Part shown: in pieces, positions 34,101 through 45,412 of the stretch
How positions within the stretch are numbered: the first letter of the stretch is position 1
Layout: each line of letters starts with the position of its first letter
NCBI RefSeq assembly: GCF_036417845.1
Contig: NC_089980.1
Span: forward strand, 134,132,516-134,196,515
Direction of reading: 5' to 3'
Source of the DNA: Apteryx mantelli
Lineage: Eukaryota > Chordata > Aves > Apterygiformes > Apterygidae
Length of the DNA: 64,000 nucleotides
Notes under the pieces: generated by a model
Database searches by the model: none
Told to the model about the DNA's origin: nothing
The model's input: the letters and a program-made list of their open reading frames with translations, nothing else
Program-made: the position numbers and the translations under genes

Positions 34101-36738
34101 TACCTGCACTGGCTGGGGCAGGCCACCATCCTCCCCGCAGACGACTGCCAGAGGCTGGCCAAAGAGAGCCGCCCTGGGGCCAGAGTCGAGCTGCCCTGGG
34201 CGGTCCCCGCTGGCAGAGGCTCCTCGCCGAGCGAGTGGCCATGATATCAGCGGCCTTCTTGCCTTCGCTCCCTCTGCTGCAAGCAAAAGCAAAGCCAAAC
34301 TCAGTGTAGAAGATGCGGCGGAGAGAGCCGGACGGTGCCGCTTGTGTGTGTGCGGCGCCCTGTGCTGCAGGGTCTCCTCCAGCTTGTGCAGAGGCGCAGA
34401 GGTTTTGCATGGTGGGAGGGAACAAGCAGCGTGTCAGAAGGCAGCTGCTCCGTCTCTTTCTCAGACTCACCAGGCAAGTGGCCAAGGCCCTCTTGCACGT
34501 CGGGAGGGTCCGAGCGGGGGCATTTCTTGGCGTCAGCCTGCTGCGAGAAACGGGTGAAGGTCACAGAGGTGCCCCTCAGCAGCCGGGGCCGCGAGGGAGT
34601 TGCTGCAGCGACGCAGGCATCTGCACGAGGCTCCCGGGAGAAGCGGAGGGCGTCCAAGGCCCGCGGAGGAGAGGCCGGAGGTGCGGGCCCGACGCTGCCC
34701 CTCTGTGCCACGGGGGCTGTGGCAAAGGCTCCTGCGCAGCCAGAGCCCCCGAAGCGGCCCTGCAGCCCGCAGCCCCCGCACGGCTGGAGGCTGCTGCTTC
34801 GGTGCCCAGCAGCCCCAGCGCGGCACGAGGGCTCTGCCCGTGGCCGCGGGGACGGTGCGCCCTGCCGCGCTCTGCCTGGCACGAGGCATTTGCTGCCTTT
34901 GCCCGCCCCGGGGAGCCGCCCCAGGGGCTGAGCTAGCGCGCGTGCACAGGCAGCGCGGGCAGGGAAAGGGAGCCCTGCTCACCTCTGCCGAGATCAGCGT
35001 CTCCACGGTCGCCGCCGTCAGCGACACCTCCTAGGCGAGAGAGCAAAGAGGCGCCGTGAGGAACTGGCCAGCTTTGGGCGCCTTTGGGGAAGCCGAGGCG
35101 CTGTCGGGGCGCGGCGGGCGGCGTGAGGACACTTACGGGACGGCAGAAGCCGACGAGCTCGGTGAGGAGGCGCAGGGAGGGCAGTCGGGTGAGCCTGGCT
35201 CCCGGGGCTCCTGGGCTCTGCCTGTGCACAGGGAAGGGCACGCCAAGAGCTCTGTCAGCGCCAGCCCTCGCCGCTCTCTGCTGCCAGCCAGCCCCGCGCT
35301 GCCGAGGGACCCCCAAGCCCGAGAGCCTGCGGCAGCGCTGGCTGGGAGCAGCGCTCTGCGCCGCCCTGCCTCCTGCTGCCCACGGGCCTCCTCCTCGTGG
35401 GGACGGACGGCAGCGGCTCGGGGTGCCCGCGCCTGCCGGCGAGGAGCTGCGGTGGCAGCTCCTGGGCTCGGTGGCGACTGCGACCGCGAGGCTGAGCAAG
35501 TCCCGCCGCTGTGCCCAGGAGCTGCCCTGGGCGGCGGGTGCCCCTTTCCCCAGCGACGTTCCGGTGTTTCTGCGTGCAGCTCCGCCTGGAGCACTCGCCC
35601 GCTCTCAGCCCTACGGCGGCACGTGGAGTTCCCCGGCAGAGCTTACCAGAGCATCGTGTCCAGCCAGAGCTGCTTCACCTCCTGCGACCTGCAGCGCAAA
35701 GGAGAAGCGGCCTCAGCCCACGCTGCTGCTGCTGCTGCTGCTCCTGCGTGGGACAGAGCTGGCCCCGAACAGCTCTCGCCCCCGTGGGCAGAGTGCCAGG
35801 GCCAGGGCTGAGCCGTGCGGGGCAGGAGAGGGGCTCGTGCAGGGCCCTGGCAGGTGTCGCCCAGACTCACCCAAAAGTGACCACGCAGAGGTCGCTGGGC
35901 CAGACGAGGATGAGGGTGCGGCTGCACTTGAGGCCGAAGACCTCCTCCTCCTCCTGCTCCTGCTCCTCGTCCTCAGGCCTGGCCGCGGCCGCCTCCTCGC
36001 TGCACAGCACCCAGAGCTCGCTGAGCCGCACGCGGTGCTGCAGGCGGAAAGTGGGGCCGCATCTGCCGGGAGGAAGAGCAGGGACTCATCTGTGGGTGTT
36101 CGCCGTGGGGGCAACCCCAGCTGTCCCCCATGGCAGAGCCATTTCCAGGGGCAGAGCCATGGGAACGGTGGCCCTGAGCCGCGGGCAGCAGCAATGAGCC
36201 TCCTTCGCAGCACACACGCAGAGGACTTTGGAGAAGTCGCTGCTGGGCAATGATAGCAGCGGGATGCTTGGTGAAGGCTTGCAGATGAGAAGGACAAGAG
36301 CAGGAGCCTGTCCTGTTCTCCTTGCACCTCCCCTCATTAAAGACATGCTTTGTGCATTCATGGATCCCGCAGGACCCCTTGGGGCGAGGAATGTGCCTGG
36401 GGACGGGTGGTGGAGGCCGAGGCGGTGTCGGGGAGGAAGGAGGGCTGCGATGGCTGCTCTTACTTGAAGCTGGCGATGGCGACCGCGTGGGGGAAGAGCA
36501 GCAGGTGCCTGCGGCGCGTGCGCTGGTGCCGCGTCACCTGCGCACGGAGGGCGAGCAGGAGCTGGGGGCTGCTGCTGGAGACGAAGGCGCCGAGCGGCGG
36601 CGGGGGCCGGGAGGCTGCGCGGCCCCAGAGGCGGCGGCGGGCGCCAGGAGGCGCGGGGCCGGGGGCCCCGGGCTGTGCCCGCGTGCCGGCAGCGGGGCCG
36701 GCAGCGCCCCGGGCGCCGCAGCAGCTGGCCTGGCCCAT
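31155..36738 (-). CDS. TAGAP-like: TAGAP-like Rho GTPase-activating protein, copy C (complete)
   Basis: Exons 36464-36738, 35871-36062, 35647-35688, 35137-35194, 34983-35030, 34471-34537, 34104-34276, 33613-33774, 33022-33131, 32514-32709, 32176-32293 and 31155-31768 join in phase to 684 residues. The domain order is as in copy B: MGQASCC start, PH, ETLISAE linker, RhoGAP with EGIFRR, repeat tail. Copy C has three marks of its own. The exon 3/4 junction codon gives W instead of R (MLW). Exon 11 reads LIENWTAIFEEDVALPF where the others read LIDNCRA(I/L)FGEHIALPF, and intron 10 is 220 bp instead of 179, so this stretch comes from a different paralogue. The C-terminal repeat has eight units, some with Cys (EGTCREQE). 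Intron 7 is the 329-bp form shared with copy A. It stops at SEGN like copy B. It is likely functional. Confidence 0.87.
31158..31538 (-). repeat. 48-bp coding minisatellite, 8 copies (gene C, exon 12)
   Basis: Eight in-frame 16-residue units. Two pairs of units look like higher-order duplications (SKSDGNC followed by EGTCREQE occurs twice). Confidence 0.93.
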
Positions 36739-36930
36739 GGCGCCGAGGCCGGGCGGACGGCTGCGGTGCGGCCGTGTCCCGCGCCTGCGTGAGGCTGGAA
36801 GCGCGTCCCTGTGCCAAGCAGTGCTGCCGGGCTGGGAGTCACCTCCGCCTGTGCTGCGCCGTGCTGGCACAGTGCCCACCCGGGGTACACGCTGCTGGCC
36901 GTGGCCAGGTCGCCGCGGTGCCGCCGCGGC
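34104..36930. promoter_or_regulatory. CpG-rich block over exons 1-7 of gene C
   Basis: Same CpG-dense block as in the other units, bounded upstream by the CR1 relic at 36954. It is the likely promoter region of copy C. Confidence 0.5.
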
Positions 36931-36953
36931 ACATTGTGATGCACCAGCTGGGC

Positions 36954-37212
36954 CCACAAAGGTGCATTGCTGGCTCGTGGTCAGCTTGTTGCCCACCAGG
37001 TCCTTTTCTGCCAAGCTGCTTTCCAGCAGCTCGGCCCCCAGCCCGTCCTGGTGTTCTTCCTCCCCAGGGGCAGAACTTTGTGCTTCCTTTTGTTGAACTT
37101 CAGGAGGTTCCTCTGCCCGTTTCTCCAGCCTGTCGAGGTCCCTCTGAATGGCAGCACAGCCCTCTGGGGTGTCAGCCCCTCCTCCTAGTTTTGTATCATC
37201 AGCAAACTTGTT
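36954..37212 (-). mobile_element. CR1 relic, reverse-transcriptase segment
   Basis: Same insertion as 4839-5097. Confidence 0.8.
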
Positions 37213-38291
37213 GTTAGAAAGCTGCAGAGCAAGGGCTTGTCTCCCTTCAGGTGTGCCGTGGGTCTGTCAAGATGCCTAGGAGCCAGAAGCAGCCGGCTTT
37301 TGTAGTGTCATGAGAATCTCCTGGCTTTAGGAGATGCTCCCTGGCTGTGGGCTCTCAGGCTGTGAGATGATTTTATCCATGGTGAAGCAGGTGTGAAGGC
37401 ATCACCATTTAGTCAGAGAAGATGTGCACCTGCCATTTCCTCCAGCACCTGGGAGCAGTTCTCTAACTCCCCAATGACATCTTGAGATACAATATAAGGC
37501 TGAGGCAATGGCAGGGGTGAGGAGGAGGAGGAGGTGGGGAGAAAAAAGAGGACTATTACATGTGCTCAGTTACCAAAAACACCATGGCACTGGCCTAACC
37601 CTTGTTTTTCCCCCATGCTGGATGCTGCAAAGAGCTCTGCGTGGTAGTTAACGCAGGCTTTGCCAGTGACCAAATGTGCTGCCCAGGAGGTTGTTTTCCA
37701 GCAGCTTTTATAGAGAGGTGGAAATGCTGGTTCTGCCTTGCCTGTTCAGTGAGACTCAGGATGGGTCTCGGTGAGCTGGTGTGTGACAGGGTGCTGAGAG
37801 GCAGGAGGGTTGGGGGGAGCCTGGCACCACGTTCACTCAGCTGCACAGGATTGCTGGGGCCCGAGCGGGGCTGTTGCAGGCTTGGGAGTCCCTGCGCCAC
37901 GGTGACCCTGTGCAAACTGGCTGCGTTCAGCTTCCGCCATCCGAACTTTCTGCAGCCTTTCATAACTGAGAAAGGAAGGAGGCTTTGAAGGAGCCATTTT
38001 TAAGGAATGCAGCGTTGAACTGTTGAAGAAGGACGTCAGTGGGCGTATTGCCTTCCCCGAACATTGCCTTGTGTTTGGAGAGGAGCCTGGCTGCTTCTGA
38101 ACTTACAGGCACACTTGCTTGTTGTACTGCTCCACACTTTTGTGAAATTGGGATGAAGTTTGGTTCTCCGTGGTGCTGAGAGGCAATCTGAGGGTGCAGT
38201 TCGAACAACACTTTTGGACTACAGAGATGAGATTTAAGCTCTTGGTCTTGGAAGTAACTCTCCCTGAACCAACAGACTGTTATCTTCAAGC
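37213..38291. other. No gene recognised (upstream of gene C)
   Basis: Counterpart of 5098-6170; nothing supported. Confidence 0.5.
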
Positions 38292-38456
38292 AGGAATCAC
38301 AGAATCGTAGAACGATCTAGGTTGAAAGGGATGCTGGAGGTCTCTGCTCTAACCCCCCTACTCAAAGCAGGGGCAAATGCAAAGTTAGGTCAGACTGCTC
38401 AGGACCTCATGCTGCCTAGTTCTGAAAATCTGCTGGCTCATGAAAGCAGAGAGCTC
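38292..38456 (-). mobile_element. CR1 relic, 3' end
   Basis: Same insertion as 6171-6335. Here the terminus reads AATCACAGAATCGTAGAACG, closer to the CR1 consensus. Confidence 0.7.
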
Positions 38457-40057
38457 ATCGCCTGGCAGATATGCCGTGAAAGCGCCCCGCTGAACTAGAT
38501 TCACGTGTCACCTCAGGGCCAGTGTAATAAACCACTGTGCAAGATTCAACGGGAGAGAAGAGTGATACTTGTTCCCAGAACTCACCAAACCAACCGACTT
38601 GAACCATTCCCACAGGCGGGGACAGTTGCAGCAGTACAGAAATAGCACTCCCTGTGCCTGTCCTTTGCCCACAAAACCTCTCGGCCTTCTGCAGCCAGGC
38701 AGGGACCACAGGGCTTGACCAAGCCGAACACCTGCTCTTGGACAGAGCCATTGGATGTGGAGCAGGTGGGCAAAGCCCTGAGGGAGAGTCAAGAAGCCTC
38801 CAGCAGCCCTGGGAAGGGCTGAGGCAAGGAGGGCACGACTCTCCTGTGTGTGCACCAAAGAACCCAGGGCACACAGCGGGCACAGAGGCAGCGAGAGGGA
38901 AGAAGCGTGAGATGGGCAGAGCGGCGTGAGAGGGCTCCTTGGGCAAAGCAGCCCATGACACGTGCTCTCTCCACCCGTGCGGGAGCTCAGCACAGAGCTG
39001 GGCAGAGGGCCTTTCTCCCACCCACGGCCCCCACGCTGCCCTGCCACCATGAGCACAGCCACCCTCCCCTCCCAGCACAGCCCAGGACCGGAGGGCTCTC
39101 TTGCGGGCTCTGCTTGGCTCTGTGTGCAGTGCTGTGCTGCTGAGAGGGCTCCGGCAGGGCCTTGTGAGGGGCTGGTCCACGCTGAGCAAGACAGCAGAGG
39201 TGAAGAGCTGGCCCAGGCAGGAGGAGCCAGCTTCTCGGAGCAGAGGGCTGGGCACCCATGGGCGCCTTCAAAGCAGAGCAGCGGCAGCTGCTGCTCACTC
39301 CCCGCGCTGAGGGACAAGTGTCCTTCAGCTCCGTGGTGCTGGGCGTGCAGGAAAGTGGTGTAATAAAGCTGCGTTTGAGAGCTTATGGAAGAGCAGGCTG
39401 ACAGTCATTCACAAAACTCAGCCTGAAGCAAGCGGAGGGGACCCGCTCCCGCTCATTCCCACCACAATTTCACTCCCCCTCAATCTCCTCCCTGCAGCCC
39501 TGCAAACACCCCGATGGGGGTGTCCAGGGTGCCTGGCCAGGCTCACCGGTGCGCACAGAAGAGGAGATGCTTCCTGTTCCTTGCTTCCTGACAAAATGCA
39601 ACTTTGCCCAGCTTTTTCTGTCACCAGACAGGTGTTGTGTAAGTAGGTCACTGCAGTATTGCTTTGTGTTATATCAAAATAAGAGTGTAGCATGTTTAAC
39701 ATACACCAATGTTGCATTGGGTTGGATCAAAACATGCATGGATATTAGATAAAGGGCAGCACAAGCTGTTACCTTCCCTATGCAATTAAAATTTAACCAA
39801 ATCCTTGCTGGCTTTGGGATGTAGCCCATCATAGATTGCAAACATTTGTTTTATACATACAGAAATGCCACAGCTGGGAAGCTAAAAAAGAGACAGAAAG
39901 GTGGCACAGCTTTGGCACCCCCAGGCAGCTTGGAGCGTGTGGTGTGACTTGTGTCCAAATCGTGTGCCCTAAAATGACTTTGGCAAAGTACAAAAATAAA
40001 ATTCCAACTCGCAATGCACACTAACTGACTGTTTAAGCACGACCTCAACTCCAGGAT
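38457..40057. other. No gene recognised
   Basis: Counterpart of 18478-20079, including the small open frame described separately. Confidence 0.4.
39049..39363 (+). CDS. Candidate small protein, unrecognised (104 residues)
   Basis: Unit-C copy of the frame at 19070-19384, with the same Kozak ATG and the TAA overlapping AATAAA. One visible residue difference (SPGPEG against SPGPES). Confidence 0.2.
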   Translation: MSTATLPSQHSPGPEGSLAGSAWLCVQCCAAERAPAGPCEGLVHAEQDSRGEELAQAGGASFSEQRAGHPWAPSKQSSGSCCSLPALRDKCPSAPWCWACRKVV

Positions 40058-40715
40058 TTAGATGAGGCTTTACTTCTCTTTTGACAGGAATTCTTGTAGC
40101 TACTGACACAAACCTCTTATCTGTGGGACTTGCCGTGGGGGGTTGTCACTTATTTAGGTGACTTACAACTTCCCGCTAACAGGATCCCGACTCAGAGGAA
40201 TTAATAGATTCGTTCTTGTGTAGCAGTGGTTTCAGTAGTCCGTTACATCTTTCTGCCATCCCACTACTTTGAGGTCGATGAGGTAGGTGCAAAGTCCCTG
40301 CACTGCTAATTATTTCAGCTCCTGGAGGGATGTATTTCCAGCCTTCAGGTGTTTGCTCTAAGGGACTGATCTACTTGTCAGGTTTCCCAGAGTAGTTGAC
40401 CTTCCCTGAGACTAGCAAACTCTTCTCCTTTTGACACGTACTCTATCATTGCTTGACAAAAAAGGCATGAGTCTACAGTGTGTTTGGCCAATGATTTTGT
40501 CACAGGCCATCGTCTCCTTGCAGCCTGTTGAAATAACTGCGAACTCGCGGTGTGCCCTGGCCATCCGTGTAACCACTTCCCCAGCCATTCTGCCTCCAGA
40601 TTGTATCATACATTTATTCTAGCCAGATGATCAGCCATCTGATCCCACTTTTCCCCAGGGTTTTTAGGTTGTTGGTGGGCGGAGGCATGACCCATTGATA
40701 TGTTCTTCAATTGAG
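40058..40715 (-). mobile_element. Endogenous retrovirus fossil, ERV-L-like integrase region
   Basis: Unit-C copy of the fossil at 20080-20740. It is a broken fragment without LTRs, inherited through the segmental duplication rather than inserted anew. Confidence 0.6.
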
Positions 40716-41365
40716 CTACATCCAAACTCCTTTCCTGGGTCTGCTTTTCCCCATACGTCTCTACCATTTTATTGCCACTTGTTTCTCAGCCCGTTCTGCA
40801 ACGCCAGGGTGGCACCAGCCCAAACAGCATAGGAGTCCGGACAGACTCAAGGCTCCTTGCTCCACAGGGGCAGGGGCCAGGCGCAGGGATGCCGCAAGGG
40901 AGGAGAGTGCCTCAGAGCAGGGCAGAGGGCTGGGCACAGGCAAGGGGCCAGGTCCCCTCCTGCAGCACAACCTGAGGTGGGCACTGGGAAGGGACTGGCA
41001 GCGATGGACATCTCTCCCTGAGATGGTGATGGGCGTCATTAAAAACAGACAGCCTGTGAGCTCAGCCCACCCCACAGATGGGCACCACAGCTCCAGATAT
41101 CCTGCCCTGGATCCAAGCCTGCATTGGCGATGAATCAGAGCTTGGAAAGGTAAGATGTCCCGCCAACACACCGGTGTGTCTGAGGGGCTGGGGGTCAGTG
41201 GCAGCCCTTGCTGCGCAGCCCTCTCCCCATGGGTGAGAAGGGGTAGCCGTGATGGATTCAGGAAAGATGGCCAAGGGGAGAGATCATCTTCCCCCACCTT
41301 CACTGCCAACCCTCCCTGGCAGCCCACGGAAAGACCCCCGGGGGCACCAGGCTGGCCAGGGGCTG
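40716..41365. other. No gene recognised
   Basis: Counterpart of 20741-21389. Confidence 0.4.
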
Positions 41366-41438
41366 GGGCCAGTGGTGCAATGGATAACGTGCCTGACTAT
41401 GGATCAGGAGACTGCAGGTTTGACTCCTGCCTGGCTTG
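41366..41438 (+). tRNA. tRNA-Arg-like gene with ATG anticodon
   Basis: As 21390-21462: stems intact, anticodon ATG. The T loop reads TTTGACT, closer to consensus than in unit B. Confidence 0.6.
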
Positions 41439-41827
41439 ACCTTTTCCTCATCCCAACCTGGCAATGGTGGACAGCACAGTGATGGTGTCCGGTGCCCTGG
41501 TTCCTCCTTGGTGGCAACCATTGCCTGGTGTTTCTCCCAACTCTCTGGTAGAGACCTCCGTGCTGATAAGGAAGGAAGAACTGGCTGGGGATGTGCAGGC
41601 TTTGGGTGCAGGGAGCCTTTTCAGGGTTGATCTGCAAATCCTGAGAGGAGTGGGGAAGATGAGTAGCAGAATGACAAGCCAGGACTTGAGGAGAGCTGAG
41701 CTGGGCTTAGTCGAGGGGCAATGACTGAACAGGGGGCTCTTGCCTGTGCCCCAGCACAAAAAGGGCAGGCCAGTGGCCATGCAGAAAGCAGGTGCCACCA
41801 CCACCATTGCTGTGGGCAGAAACGGGC

Positions 41828-41904
41828 TGAGCCACACAGGAACGAGCCTGCACCCTCCTGATGCATGGTCAGCTTGGTTGGCTCTTGCACCAGTGGCCTT
41901 GGCC
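41828..41904 (-). pseudogene. tRNA-Arg-derived sequence, badly decayed
   Basis: Counterpart of 21852-21928. Confidence 0.55.
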
Positions 41905-42665
41905 CCCAAACAGCCTGGCACCCCCAGCAGCAGGGCTTCCTGTGACTCACCAGAACAGGCTGGAGGTGAAGGGTAGCACAGATTTGCCTTTAATCACCTG
42001 ACCTTGCCTGGGACAGCTTTCCCCTCTCCGACAACTTTGCTCCTTCTGGGTCCCAATGTCTTGGAGAAGCAGTTCCCGGAACATGCCACCTCGCTGAAAT
42101 AAGGCAGGACAGCAAGGGTAGGTGTGAGAAATGCAATGCAGAGGCCCCTGAGGGAGACCGTCCATCTGTCCCCCCCGGGGTCATGGCACACTCTAGCACT
42201 GCACAGCACAGCACTACGGGGCCAGTGCCAGAGGAAAGAGGGTGCTGAGCAAGGGGTGTCCCCTGAGGGGCAGGTGCGGTGGCTGCCCAACACATCCTGG
42301 GGAGAGACTCCACTCACCTGGCAGATGCCCAGTGCCCGCCTCAGGCCCTGTGGCAGATGTGGACACTCCTCCCTTTTGCATGGCCTGACCCAGGACACCA
42401 TCATCCCCCCTTCTTCAGCTTTGCCCATGTACGCTGAGCCCTCACTGTCTCTCTGCACCTCAGCCCCACCCCGCCCTGCACATTCATCCTGCAGCCTGGA
42501 CTGCACTCTACAGCCAGAACTTGTCCACCCCCTCTTCACAGGGTGCCCCCATCCTCTCCACCTCCCGTGGCCCTGCTATGAGGGCAGCCCTGTGTGATCC
42601 CATGCAGAGCACATCCCCAATGCCCACACCACGGTCCATGCCTGGGTGCTGTGCCCCTCTGCCCA
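41905..42665. other. No gene recognised; splice-like signals on minus strand
   Basis: Counterpart of 21929-22690. It is one base shorter near 42065, which shifts the minus-strand frame relative to unit B. Confidence 0.3.
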
Positions 42666-42737
42666 GACCTCGTGGTGCAAGGGCAGCACATCTGACTCCA
42701 GATCAGAAAGTTGTGTGTTCAGATCACACCAGGGTCA
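42666..42737 (+). pseudogene. tRNA-Trp(CCA)-derived sequence
   Basis: Counterpart of 22691-22762. The anticodon stem is intact; the D stem is changed (GCACA). Confidence 0.7.
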
Positions 42738-43005
42738 GGCTTGGTTCAACAGCAGGTGCCTTTTGTATTGTCCCCGTTTTGTGCTGCCCTTGTGGTGGTG
42801 GTGGTGGTGGTCTGCTTTCTCGGTAAAGGCCTTCCGTCTCCTGGCTCTTGTCCCACCTGTTGGGCCTTCTGCAGGGCAAAGGTGGGATGGCTTCTTGCCC
42901 TACGGGAAAGAAAGAGTTCCTCCAGCCCTTATGGCAGACCTGAGCCCTGCTAAAAGGGCAAAATGCCCAGCCACCATCAAATAACACCACTGCTAATCTG
43001 GAAGC

Positions 43006-43155
43006 AGAATTAAGATCCTTTCTTAATCTTCCATCCTGCAGGCTAAACCAATCCAGATCTCTCAGGCTACCTAAGCATATCATGTGCTGCAGCCCCAAGC
43101 CATCTTCGAGCTCTTGTCTTGGTCTTGCTCTAGTTTCTCAATGTCTTGCAAAACC
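43006..43155 (-). mobile_element. CR1 relic joined to a tRNA-Trp head
   Basis: Counterpart of 23031-23180. Confidence 0.65.
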
Positions 43156-43236
43156 CTGCGTGTGACATAGACAAGCTCCACAATGGAAAACTGCACAACA
43201 GAAAAGCACAGGTAGCCCCCAGTCCTGCCCCAAGCC

Positions 43237-43308
43237 TGACCCCGGTGTGATTCGAACACACAACCTTCTGATCTGGAGTCAGACGCGCTGCCTTTGCGCC
43301 ACAAGTTC
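43237..43308 (-). pseudogene. tRNA-Trp(CCA)-derived sequence
   Basis: Counterpart of 23262-23333. The 5' acceptor strand has changed to GAACTTG, which loses a pair, while the rest is intact. Confidence 0.65.
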
Positions 43309-44195
43309 AGGGTGGTGGCATGCAACACCCAGGTACAGACCGCAGCCTGGGTGGTGAGGATGTGCTCTCCACGGGGACCACCCCAGGGGCGTCCTGGTGC
43401 TCCCCTAGCAGGGCAGTGGAGGGGGTGAGTGGGTGCCCAGGGAGAGGGTCACCATGGCCCGGTGTGTCCAGGTGGAGGATGGATGGCCAAGGCAGGATGG
43501 GGTGGTGGCGCAGGGGGGCAACATGATCGCAGGGGATGAGGCTGGAAGCTGAAGGCATCGCAGGCTGAGGCCTCCTTAGGGACTGTGGGAGGCTGATGCC
43601 TCAGGCCAGGCCACACAGAAGGGCTGAGGGCCCCATTCCTCAGCAGAGTCTGAGGTGGGTGCTGGGCACCCACTGGCAGTGCGTGACTTCTCTTGCCAAG
43701 GGTGTGCTGGGCAGGCACCCTGCTGGCCCCACAGGAGACATGCTGCCCTGAGGTCTCTGATTCTCCCAGGGAAAGGGGTTGTTTGCTTGCTCCAGGCATT
43801 GCTAGTGTCTGCCACAGCATCCTGAAGATGCTGGTGGGGGACTGCAGGCCAGCCACAGGCGGAGGGAGGGTCGTGCTAAGCATGTGGGAACAGTGAGTGC
43901 CAGGATAGCTGCAGCCTTCCCACCCTGTGCAGTACATGTGACCGCTGCATGGGGCAAGATGGGATGGGATGTGTTCAGCTGCCAGCCCAGGTCCCCTAGG
44001 ATCATGTTGCCCCCTGTGCCACCACGCCATCCTGCCCTGGGTGGCCATCCTCCACCTGGATACCCCAGGCCTTGGCCACCATCTCTCTTGGCACCCACCT
44101 GTCCCCTCCATCACCCTGATCAGGATGCCCCATGGAGGGCATTTCCCCAACACCCTGGCCGTGGTCCATGCCTGGGCACTGCATCCCTCCAGTTC
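43309..44195. other. No gene recognised
   Basis: Counterpart of 23334-24220; GC-rich with overlapping chance frames. Confidence 0.4.
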
Positions 44196-44267
44196 GACCT
44201 CGTGGCGCAAGGGCAGCGCATCTGACTCCAGATCAGAAATTTGTGTGCCTGAATCACACCTGGGTCA
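44196..44267 (+). pseudogene. tRNA-Trp(CCA)-derived sequence
   Basis: Identical in form to 24221-24292, with the same CCTGAAT T loop. Confidence 0.7.
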
Positions 44268-45169
44268 GGCTTGAGGCTGTGCTGGATTCCCATTGTATTG
44301 CCTGTGCTTTTCCTTTGAGCTAACCTGTGTTAGGTGCAGGACCAGTAGAGCATCCCTGGTGCCCATGTCAGCGTGCACCAACTGGGAAGAGTCTGGAAGC
44401 TGATGAGCCTTGGTAGTCTCTGCCCAGCATTGCAGGTCAGGGCCAGTCAAGCAGTGATCCCAGTGACCCAGAGCATGGGTTGGCAGTCAGGACCTCTGTT
44501 CCATGCCCAAAGGAGCCTCCAATGATTGCCATCCTCCTTACCTGCAGCCAGACCCAATCCCTTCCCTGTAAGTGCCCTCTGTAGCCTTCTGCCTCCTGGG
44601 ACATGTCACAGGCTTCCTGCCTCCACCACTCTCTTGCCTCCTCACACCCTCACTTATCCTACGCTTGTGCTCTGGTGCTGCAGGGTCCCTGCAAAAATCC
44701 TGCTGCTCTCCTCTTTGTCCTCTCTGATAGCACAATCTGCTATCTTTGTCCTGTACCTGCAGCAGCAGCTTGAGCAGAGGCACCTCTTGCATTACCCCTT
44801 TCCCTTACCTGGTGTTGAGGAGATGCACCAGGTACTCCCATACCCCAGACCCAAGCGGGGGTTGTGTTTGTGATGTTTATAGGATTTGTGATGTTTATAA
44901 CATCCACACTATTTCTGCACCAATTCTCAGAGCCTTCTGTGGTCTCTCAGGGTCCCCTAAGACCCCTCTATGTGCTAAAGACTGTGTTATCTGTCAGGTT
45001 GCTCTTTGCAACTCCTGGCTGCAGCCTCCTCCTCTCCTTCCTCACTCCCTCCATCCCTATCTCCCTCCTGCCCTCCTCCATTAGTGGCTCACCCTTCCTA
45101 CTAGCATTTGCCCACATTTGCACACAGCCTGCAGTCCTTCTAAGGTGTGTGCACAGTGAGATCAGACGT
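44268..45169. other. No gene recognised
   Basis: Counterpart of 24293-25194, pyrimidine-rich. Confidence 0.5.
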
Positions 45170-45170
45170 C

Positions 45171-45407
45171 ATCTTCTCCTCAATCCTGCCAGTGAGGGGG
45201 ATGGATGAGAGGAGGAGGAGACGGACTTTCCAGGTTAACGACTGGCTGCGCCGCTGGTGTTGGCAACAGGGTTTTGGTTTCTACGACCATGGGACCCTGT
45301 TTGAAGATCGACAACTGATGGCGAGAGATGGGATCCACCTCACGAGGCGGGGCACGCGGGTCTTTGCCAACAGGTTGGCCAACCTGGTAAGGAGGGCTTT
45401 AAACTAG
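45171..45407 (+). CDS. CR1 ORF1, C-terminal part (SGNH-type esterase end)
   Basis: As 25196-25432, with one visible residue change (WLRRW against WLHRW). It keeps the [10 protein letters not shown] block. It is 5' truncated and not expected to be expressed. Confidence 0.75.
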   Translation: MFSSILPVRGMDERRRRRTFQVNDWLRRWCWQQGFGFYDHGTLFEDRQLMARDGIHLTRRGTRVFANRLANLVRRALN

Positions 45408-45412
45408 GAAAG